Part shown: in pieces, positions 36,101 to 43,057 of the stretch
Layout of the letters: every line of letters begins with the position of its first letter
How positions within the stretch are numbered: the stretch's first letter is position 1
Position numbers and translations under genes: made by a program
The notes under the pieces: model-generated
The model's database searches: none
The model's input: the letters and a program-made list of their open reading frames with translations, nothing else
What the model was told of the DNA's origin: nothing
DNA from: Methylumidiphilus sp963753955
GTDB taxonomy: Bacteria > Pseudomonadota > Gammaproteobacteria > Methylococcales > Methylococcaceae
Direction: 5' to 3'
DNA length: 64,000 nucleotides
Assembly (NCBI GenBank): GCA_963753955.1
Contig: CAVWEM010000012.1
Span: 1 to 64,000 of the forward strand

Positions 36101-37240
36101 TCAAGCCGGTTCATGCTCTACCAAGAACAGCGTCCTTTGCTCCCGCCCGCTTTGGCTTTCTTCGATTTCCTCAAGGCAGGTGAACAGATACCCGCCCCCA
36201 ATCCTCAAGCCCTCCAAGCTGGGGCCGTCCGGTTTGATCTTGCCGGAAAACTCCCCTTCCTCGGTGGCAAGCCGCCAGTCGCCTTTGCCTTTGTCGGCCT
36301 TTTGCAGCGAACCCAGCAACAGCACCGTTTCCGCGCCGATGTTCGAGACGCCGGAAAGATACTCCACCAAGGGAACCGCCGCCGCTTTCGAGAGAAAATA
36401 GCCCTTAGGTCTGGAATCCCCCGGCTCGGCCCAGGCATAGCGAAGCCCGGTCTTGTTCTCCACCAGGAAGCGCAGCAATCGAAGGTAAGCGCCCGCGAAA
36501 TGGCCGCGATGCGCTTTGACCATTGTCAAGGTTTGCTTAGGGTCGTTCACATGCTCAAAAAAGCCGTCGATGCGCTCCAACGCATCGGCCAGCGGGCTAT
36601 GTCCGAACATGTCCGGGGCGGAAGCGGCTTCGAGAACCAGCCGGAACGATCCCGCCGCCGCCGGAATCACCACGTTCAACAGGTGCGCGTCGGCACGGTC
36701 GGCCCCGCGCCGGGTTCCCGGCCTATCCCGAAGCGCCGCGCCATAGGCGTGTTTGACCAAGGCTTGCAGGTTCGCCAACAAACCGGCCAAGGTTCCCGCA
36801 TGGATTTGATGCGCCTCGGCGGCTTCGGGCGGTTCCACCGCTATTTCCAGCACCAAATTATTGCGGGAACGTGCCTCGCGTAACGTCTCCGATTCGGCGG
36901 GGGAGTCGTGCAGCAAAAAGCCCGCGTCTGGCAAGCCGGGAGAGTCTTGCAGTGGGGAAATTTGTGCCTCCAAATCAAGCGGGGCATCAAAGCCATTCCG
37001 TGCCATAGCGATAAACCAAGCTTCCTCGGCCCGCTCCAACAGCAAAGAACGCAAATCCAGTTCGCCTATGCGGAATTGTCGCAAACGCTCAGGCTCCACG
37101 CCGACCAACAAGTAACGGTCTTCGCCGTCCACGGGTTCACCCATCACCGCGACATAATGCCCGCCTATCGCGTCGCTAGCCTCGAAAACCTGGATGCCAT
37201 CGTAGTAAAACAACGTGGCGGAATAACGGATGCTTTTCAT
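36101..37240 (-). CDS. Unknown protein of restriction islands
   Basis: 379 residues from ATG 37240, MKSIRYSATLFYYDGIQVFEA. I cannot name the family with confidence; it resembles small-domain proteins found beside RM systems. N-terminal part: VFEASDAIGGHYVAVMGEP, LLVGVEPERLRQF, GELDLRSLLLERAEEAWF, likely a beta-rich domain. Middle: helical, with AHQIHAGTLAGLLANLQALVKHAYGAAL. C-terminal: PLVEYLSGVSNIGAETVLLLGSLQKADKG. A truncated relative lies at 27394-27570. Each copy sits at the left edge of one of the two tandem islands, so it may belong to the island core. Confidence 0.7.
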   Translation of the reverse strand: MKSIRYSATLFYYDGIQVFEASDAIGGHYVAVMGEPVDGEDRYLLVGVEPERLRQFRIGELDLRSLLLERAEEAWFIAMARNGFDAPLDLEAQISPLQDSPGLPDAGFLLHDSPAESETLREARSRNNLVLEIAVEPPEAAEAHQIHAGTLAGLLANLQALVKHAYGAALRDRPGTRRGADRADAHLLNVVIPAAAGSFRLVLEAASAPDMFGHSPLADALERIDGFFEHVNDPKQTLTMVKAHRGHFAGAYLRLLRFLVENKTGLRYAWAEPGDSRPKGYFLSKAAAVPLVEYLSGVSNIGAETVLLLGSLQKADKGKGDWRLATEEGEFSGKIKPDGPSLEGLRIGGGYLFTCLEEIEESQSGREQRTLFLVEHEPA

Positions 37241-37314
37241 GACGCCCCCATGGTGCAATGGGCTAAAATGTCAAAATTCGCCGACACCCCATGATGCATA
37301 AAATCAGAGCTTTC

Positions 37315-40044
37315 TTACCCCAGCAACTCAGAAAATTCTTTCACTACCCTGAATTCAACTCTCTCAAACAGCTTGAAATGCTTCTTGCCGCATTCGATCT
37401 TCAACTTTTCCAACGGTCTTAATAAAGCCAAATCCGTATTGCCTTTGGTTTCCGCTACAAAATACAGCGTCTTGTCGTTCTGATACGCCAATGCCCAATC
37501 CGGGTTATACTTGCCTACCGGCGTGTCAATGCAAAACCAAGCCGGAAGCTTCAAGTAAAACATCACGTCCTCACTATTCTCACAAGCTTCCATAAATTTC
37601 TTTTCCGGCTTTGAATCGGAGTCGATGACGATATGGCTGAACAAGGTTTTATCCTGTTTGGAAACGGCAACGACATTGCCTTTGAAATATTCCTTGGCGC
37701 TATCTTCTCTGAACGCACTTTGATAGTATTCCAGGTTCTCGACGCGCTGATATTCCACGCCCTCGACAACAATGTACCGCTTGGCGTTGTTGATTGCTTG
37801 GGACACTGTGTCGATGAACACTTGGGGATTTTTCAGCGCATCATTCAGCCGCTCGGACTTCAGCAAGATGCTGGCAATGGTGGATTTTGATAGCGCCGTC
37901 CGGGCTTGAATTTGCGCGACAAAATCAGGCAGGCGAAAGTAAGCCTGTTCAACATCCACGGTGCGCCTACCCGTTTCTCTGGTGGCAATCCCATTTTTTG
38001 AAATGTCAAACTCGCTGCGTATCACTGCCAACTTGGGGCGGTCAATATCAGGTATTGCTTTGACCTGTTTTGTCGCCGCCTCAATCAGCTTTTCCGTGTC
38101 ATAACGAACTTGGTAGCGGGTTCTCGCTTTGATGCGCTCCCACAGTTCCAAGAACCATTTCTGTTCTAAATTTTCTTCAATAAGCCGGACAGTGACTTTA
38201 TCCCGCTCGTTTCTCGCCATCTTGCTAGTGAATTCAAGCCCGGCTTCCTCCATTTCTCGTTGCAGTGAGGAAGCAAATTCCTGATAGCTCTCGTTCGCCA
38301 CAATGGTTAGGTGGTTGATATGCCGATCGGTAATGCGTTCGCCGCGACGGTTTACCGCCAAGCGCAAGCCGCGCCCGATTTCCTGCCGCTTTTTCATTTC
38401 CGAAGCGGTTTCGTTGAGTGTGCAAATTTGGAACACATTGGGATTATCCCAACCTTCGCGCAAGGCGGAATGGCTAAAAATGAAGCGCAACGGCTCTTCC
38501 GGGTCAAGCAGGCGCTCCTTTTCCTGCATAATCAGCACATAGGCATCGTTGTCGTCTTGGCTGGCGCGGGTTTCGGATGAATCCTTGAACCGTCCTTTCT
38601 TGTCTTGCGAGAAATAGCCGTTATGCGCCGACTCGATGGAAAATCCGTATAACTCGGCATATTCTGGCTTTTTTCTATATTCCTGGAAAGCCTCCTCAAA
38701 CCACACGGCGAACTTGCCTTTTACCGGCTTGCCTTGCTCATCGTAGTCGCGGTAATTTGCCACTTTGTCGATGAAAAACACCGACAATACCTTGATACCT
38801 TGTTTATGATATTTGATTTCCCTTTCAAAATGTCGCCGTACCGTAGCGTCAATTTGCATCTTCAATATTTCATCGGTCAATGCGCCTTGTGGCTTGCCTT
38901 GGTAAACTCGCACGTCATTGGCAAACTCGATATAGCCTTCTTCTATGTCTATGCCATTGACGATAAAACCATCCTTGTAAGTATCCCTGCCATTTGACAA
39001 TTTCGACAAATCATCGCCATTTTTTACCGTCAACGATTTTTTGACGGCACCGCCGCTTTGGTTCATCCATAACTTTATTTTGGCCGACATAGAACGGCTG
39101 GACGCTTTGAAGCCCTCCACTTCGATATAAGCCTGATTGGCGGTATTCTGCTCAATCACTGAATGCACACCAATTTGCTTGACCAAGCCCAATTCAAACG
39201 CTTTCAGCGGGTCGAGTTTGTACACCAAGTTATAAGCATTCCGGGGGGTGGCGGAATAGCGCAGCGCACATAGAGGGTTTAAGCGGGCGATGGCCTGCTT
39301 GCGTATGTCGGTTTCCATGTTTTGCGGTTCATCCACAATCACAATCGGGTTTGTCGTCTGGATGAACTCAATCGGCTTGGTTCCGGTTTCACGGATTTGG
39401 TTGATGACGTTGCCCTTGCTTTTTTTATCGGACGACTCGCCGCTGTCCTTGCTAAAGGCCTCGATGTTGATAACCAAGATTTGAATGGCGTTGGACAGGG
39501 CAAAGCCGCGCAATTGGTTGACCTTGGCCGAATCGTACACGGTAAAGCCGCAAGGCTCGCGGTGGTAGATCGTCTGGAAATGCTCATGGGTGATTTGCAG
39601 ATTCTTCAACACGCCTTCACGGATGGCCACGCTAGGCACGACGATGACGAATTTCTTGAACCCATACAGCTTGTTCAACTCGTAGACGGTGCGCAGATAC
39701 ACATAGGTTTTCCCCGTGCCGGTTTCCATTTCCACAGTGAAATTAGGAAACGTAGGCTTTACCATGTTGCCTTCGGTATCGGAGAAAACCAGCCGCTCCA
39801 ACTTCTCCGAAGGTGCCAGGCCGTTGGTTTCCTGGATACGGCGTAAATTTTTGAGTAAATCCGTCTCGTCCAATAGCAGTTGGTTGGCTAAACCCTGCTC
39901 GGACAGAAATAGCCCGGCTTGCGCCTCGCCGGACAGGCTGATTTCACTGTCGCCCAGCTTTAGCGGTTGCCCGTCGAATAGGTCGGTAATCGCCCGGATG
40001 GCGTCAAGTTGGTATTCCTGGCTGGCGTCAAACTGAATCTTCAC
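37315..40044 (-). CDS. res: Type III restriction endonuclease subunit Res
   Basis: 909 residues. The superfamily 2 helicase has Walker A VEMETGTGKTYVYLRTV (about 110) and motif II IVIVDEPQNM (about 240). HSALREGWDNPNVFQIC and KKRQEIGRGLRLAVN are motifs V-VI. The C-terminal nuclease has GKYNPDWALAYQNDKTLYFVAETKG (about 845-870), the PD-(D/E)XK site. With Mod (41081-43057) it cleaves DNA with two opposed unmethylated sites. It appears intact. The rhuM gene sits between mod and res, two bases upstream. Confidence 0.95.
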   Translation of the reverse strand: MKIQFDASQEYQLDAIRAITDLFDGQPLKLGDSEISLSGEAQAGLFLSEQGLANQLLLDETDLLKNLRRIQETNGLAPSEKLERLVFSDTEGNMVKPTFPNFTVEMETGTGKTYVYLRTVYELNKLYGFKKFVIVVPSVAIREGVLKNLQITHEHFQTIYHREPCGFTVYDSAKVNQLRGFALSNAIQILVINIEAFSKDSGESSDKKSKGNVINQIRETGTKPIEFIQTTNPIVIVDEPQNMETDIRKQAIARLNPLCALRYSATPRNAYNLVYKLDPLKAFELGLVKQIGVHSVIEQNTANQAYIEVEGFKASSRSMSAKIKLWMNQSGGAVKKSLTVKNGDDLSKLSNGRDTYKDGFIVNGIDIEEGYIEFANDVRVYQGKPQGALTDEILKMQIDATVRRHFEREIKYHKQGIKVLSVFFIDKVANYRDYDEQGKPVKGKFAVWFEEAFQEYRKKPEYAELYGFSIESAHNGYFSQDKKGRFKDSSETRASQDDNDAYVLIMQEKERLLDPEEPLRFIFSHSALREGWDNPNVFQICTLNETASEMKKRQEIGRGLRLAVNRRGERITDRHINHLTIVANESYQEFASSLQREMEEAGLEFTSKMARNERDKVTVRLIEENLEQKWFLELWERIKARTRYQVRYDTEKLIEAATKQVKAIPDIDRPKLAVIRSEFDISKNGIATRETGRRTVDVEQAYFRLPDFVAQIQARTALSKSTIASILLKSERLNDALKNPQVFIDTVSQAINNAKRYIVVEGVEYQRVENLEYYQSAFREDSAKEYFKGNVVAVSKQDKTLFSHIVIDSDSKPEKKFMEACENSEDVMFYLKLPAWFCIDTPVGKYNPDWALAYQNDKTLYFVAETKGNTDLALLRPLEKLKIECGKKHFKLFERVEFRVVKEFSELLG

Positions 40045-40046
40045 GG

Positions 40047-41066
40047 CTAGTCCTTAGGTTTAGAGGAACGGCGGGGCTTTTTCTCGGCGACGGTTTTCTC
40101 AAGATGTTCCAAAGCGGCCATGTCCTCATCATCGGCGGCAACGCGCTCCACCAAGCGCCGTGCCGCGTCGAATTGCTCATAGCGTTCCAAGGCCAGCTTT
40201 TCGGCAAGTTCGGCGCGGATTTTCCCGGCATGGGTCAACACATCCCGTTCGTTGAAGGACAGAAACGCCCCCAACTTGTCTTCCCATTCCCGCATGGTCA
40301 CAGGCTTACGCCGCTTGGCTTGATCTTCGGCATAATCCAGGTACATGGTCACGATGCGGTTGAGTTCGTCGATTTCGGTTTGATTCAGATAGTTCTTGGC
40401 CGTGCCCACGTCTTGCTTGCGAACACGGCTACCGCTCCACGAATTCAGCCCCATGTTCGGCAAAGCAGGGTCGGAACGCTCCGCCACTATTTCCGCCGCC
40501 GTGTGTCCGGTTACGGCCCACAGCATCATGTTTTGCACCTTCTTGAAGAACAGTTGGGCTTGTTCGCTGTGCTTGTCGTAATCAACCGCTGTAGCGAAGA
40601 TGTCACGCACCGAGTGATAAAATCGTTTTTCCGAAGCGCGGATTTCGCGGATGCGCTCCAGCAGTTCGTCGAAGTAGTCCCAGCCGCCCGGCTCCTTCAG
40701 CCGCGCATCGTCCATGACGAACCCCTTGACCAAATATTCGCGCAACTGCGTGGTGGCCCAGCGCCGGAACTGTGTGCCGCGCAGCGAGCGCACCCGGTAG
40801 CCCACGGCCAGGATCATGTCGAGGTTGTAAAGCTTGGTTCGGTAGCTCTTGCCGTCGGCGGCAGTCGTCAAGTATTCCTTGACGACTGAAGCCGCCGCCA
40901 ACTCCCCCTCGCTTAACACGTTTTTGATGTGCAAGCTTATGTTTTGCTTGGATGTTTGGAATAGATCGGCCAACTCCAACTGAGTCAGCCAAACCGTGCC
41001 GTCCTCGGCCCGAAGCTGAACCGAAACCTTGCCGTCTTCGGTCGTGTAAAGAATGAGTTCGCCCAT
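40047..41066 (-). CDS. RhuM-family protein
   Basis: 339 residues from ATG 41066 (MGELILYTTEDGKVSVQL); an open extension to 41174 overlaps mod and is less likely. VWLTQLELADLFQTSKQNISLHIKNVL resembles a helix-turn-helix. KLYNLDMILAVGYRVRSLRGTQFRRWATTQLREYLVKG is the conserved RhuM core. Members often occur in pathogenicity and defence islands; their function is uncertain. Its place between mod and res suggests coexpression with the type III system. Confidence 0.9.
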   Translation of the reverse strand: MGELILYTTEDGKVSVQLRAEDGTVWLTQLELADLFQTSKQNISLHIKNVLSEGELAAASVVKEYLTTAADGKSYRTKLYNLDMILAVGYRVRSLRGTQFRRWATTQLREYLVKGFVMDDARLKEPGGWDYFDELLERIREIRASEKRFYHSVRDIFATAVDYDKHSEQAQLFFKKVQNMMLWAVTGHTAAEIVAERSDPALPNMGLNSWSGSRVRKQDVGTAKNYLNQTEIDELNRIVTMYLDYAEDQAKRRKPVTMREWEDKLGAFLSFNERDVLTHAGKIRAELAEKLALERYEQFDAARRLVERVAADDEDMAALEHLEKTVAEKKPRRSSKPKD

Positions 41067-41080
41067 GCCTGCCGCCCCCG

Positions 41081-43057
41081 TCAAACGCAGGTGAAGCGGA
41101 TGCGGGCATCCCGGCATTGCAAATCCAAGTTGGTCTTCAACTCGTCGCTCCCCTCGAACACGCTGTCCAGGCACAGGATTTCCTTAGGCTGGAGCGCCAG
41201 CAAGGCTTGGATCATGGCGAACTGGAAGCTTTCCAGCACCATCACCAGCTCGCCGCCATTGACGCGCCAAACCGGCCCGCCCTCAATGTCCAGCCGCTCC
41301 AACGGCGCGGTGAGCGGGTGGCCCGCTTTCAGCAGCAACTCATAGAGGATGTCGCCCACGTCCGCGCCGTCCTTCTCCGACTGCACGAACAATTGCAGTT
41401 GCTCGGCCAACTGCTCCGCCGTCTCGATGTCGTCGCCGCGCCATTGCTTGAAGTTGGACGGGGCCAACACGAAGGATTTGAAGCCCAGGTTTTCCGGGGC
41501 TGGGCTGGCGAGGTCGGCTTCGTCTTGGATTTTGCGGATGACGCGGCGAATGCGTTCGCGGGCGATGTCGGCGATGGTCTGGCAACCCAAGGCCAAGGCA
41601 TTGCGCGAAGCCTCGTTATCGTCTTCAAGGGGTTCCGGCAGTTGCACACCAATAAACCGGCGCGGCGCGGAATCCCCTGCATTGGCAAGCAAAACCCCGT
41701 GCGCGGTGGTCGCCGTGCCAGCAAAAAAGTCCAACACCAAATCGCCGGGGTTCGACAAATATTGGATGATCCGTTCAAGGTCGAAATAGTTTTTCGGGTT
41801 GTCAAAAACCTTCTTGCCGTCAAAAATGGCGGCAAAATCTTGCGTGGCTTTTTGCGCATAACTGAAAATCACGCTACGCATCACTTGCTCGGTGTTTTCA
41901 AAAAGATTCATCCGCACACCCGGAATGGTGTTTTCGTCTGGCCCAAAGACGATATAGCCCTTGTCGATTTCCTCTTTCATGCGTTCATAACTTGACCAAA
42001 TCCAGCCCCTGCTGGGTACTTTGCAAGGTTTTTGGGTCACGGGGTGGGGTACATCGAAGCGCGGGCCACCGCCGCCCGGCCAGCTTGGGTTTCCATCCGT
42101 CCGATATGGGCCTTTCGCATCAACTTTTTTGAATCGGGTCAGTGGCTGGCGTGGGTCGTCCTCATCAAAACTGGCATAAAACTCCCGCAAACCTTGCTCA
42201 ACCAAGTCCCATTGCTCGTGGTGCAGCTTGCGCAAACGCTCAAATTCCTCGCGAATTTCGTCTATCCCTTCCTTCGGTGCCCGCAAGCGGACATTCAATT
42301 CCGTCAACAGTCCTTTGTTTCGCGCATACACCAACATGTATTCATGGCCGACAGAAAACAGTTTCGCGTCATTTTTCCGATTGCGGTCATACACCAACAC
42401 GGCGACAAAGTTTTCTTCGCCGAATATCTCGTTGAGCAGTGCCCTGGCGTTGTAAAACTCGTTATCGTCAAGACTGACAACAATAAAACCATCCTCCCGC
42501 AACAGATTCCGCGCCAGATACAAGCGCGGCAGCATCATGTTCAGCCAATTGCTATGGTAATGGCCGTTTTCCTTGTTGTTCTTGCGGAAGAAACCTTCCC
42601 GCATCAAATGGCCGTCGTGGGTCAATTCGTTGATGCGCTTAAGATAGTCGGCTTTGCTTTCCTGGAAGCGGTCGGGGTAGATGAAGGAATCGGAACCGGT
42701 GTTATACGGCGGGTCGATGTATATCAGCTTGACCTTGCCGAAGTAGGCTTTTTGCAGGACTTTCAAGACTTCAAGGTTTTCGCCTTCGATGAAGACATGC
42801 TCGGCGTCGTCGAAGTTGACCGACAAATCCGGTTGCGGGCGCAAGGTCGCCGATGTCGGCGCTTGCAGCACCTTGTACGCCGCCGACTTGCCCGGCCAGT
42901 CCAAATGATAGCGTTCGCCCTTTTCCAAGGCGTGTTCCTCGCCTAGCGAGCGCTTCAGCGCCTCCACGTCCAGCCGCCCGTCGGCAAAGGCTTCCGGCAC
43001 AAGGGCTTGCAACTGGCCTAGCAAAAGCTTAGTCGTTTCCGGGGAGTGGCCGTCCAT
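41081..43057 (-). CDS. mod: Type III restriction-modification methyltransferase Mod
   Basis: 658 residues, N6-adenine methyltransferase and specificity subunit. IYIDPPYNTGSDSFIYPDRF (about 115) is the catalytic motif IV. The AdoMet motif reads LDFFAGTATTAHGVLLANA (about 445), whereas the family normally has DFFAGSGTTAHAV. The replacement of Ser-Gly by Thr-Ala may affect cofactor binding. SNWLNMMLPRLYLARNLLREDGFIVVSLDD is typical. ATG 43057 overlaps the open frame of the DUF927 gene by 29 bases. Confidence 0.95.
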   Translation of the reverse strand: MDGHSPETTKLLLGQLQALVPEAFADGRLDVEALKRSLGEEHALEKGERYHLDWPGKSAAYKVLQAPTSATLRPQPDLSVNFDDAEHVFIEGENLEVLKVLQKAYFGKVKLIYIDPPYNTGSDSFIYPDRFQESKADYLKRINELTHDGHLMREGFFRKNNKENGHYHSNWLNMMLPRLYLARNLLREDGFIVVSLDDNEFYNARALLNEIFGEENFVAVLVYDRNRKNDAKLFSVGHEYMLVYARNKGLLTELNVRLRAPKEGIDEIREEFERLRKLHHEQWDLVEQGLREFYASFDEDDPRQPLTRFKKVDAKGPYRTDGNPSWPGGGGPRFDVPHPVTQKPCKVPSRGWIWSSYERMKEEIDKGYIVFGPDENTIPGVRMNLFENTEQVMRSVIFSYAQKATQDFAAIFDGKKVFDNPKNYFDLERIIQYLSNPGDLVLDFFAGTATTAHGVLLANAGDSAPRRFIGVQLPEPLEDDNEASRNALALGCQTIADIARERIRRVIRKIQDEADLASPAPENLGFKSFVLAPSNFKQWRGDDIETAEQLAEQLQLFVQSEKDGADVGDILYELLLKAGHPLTAPLERLDIEGGPVWRVNGGELVMVLESFQFAMIQALLALQPKEILCLDSVFEGSDELKTNLDLQCRDARIRFTCV

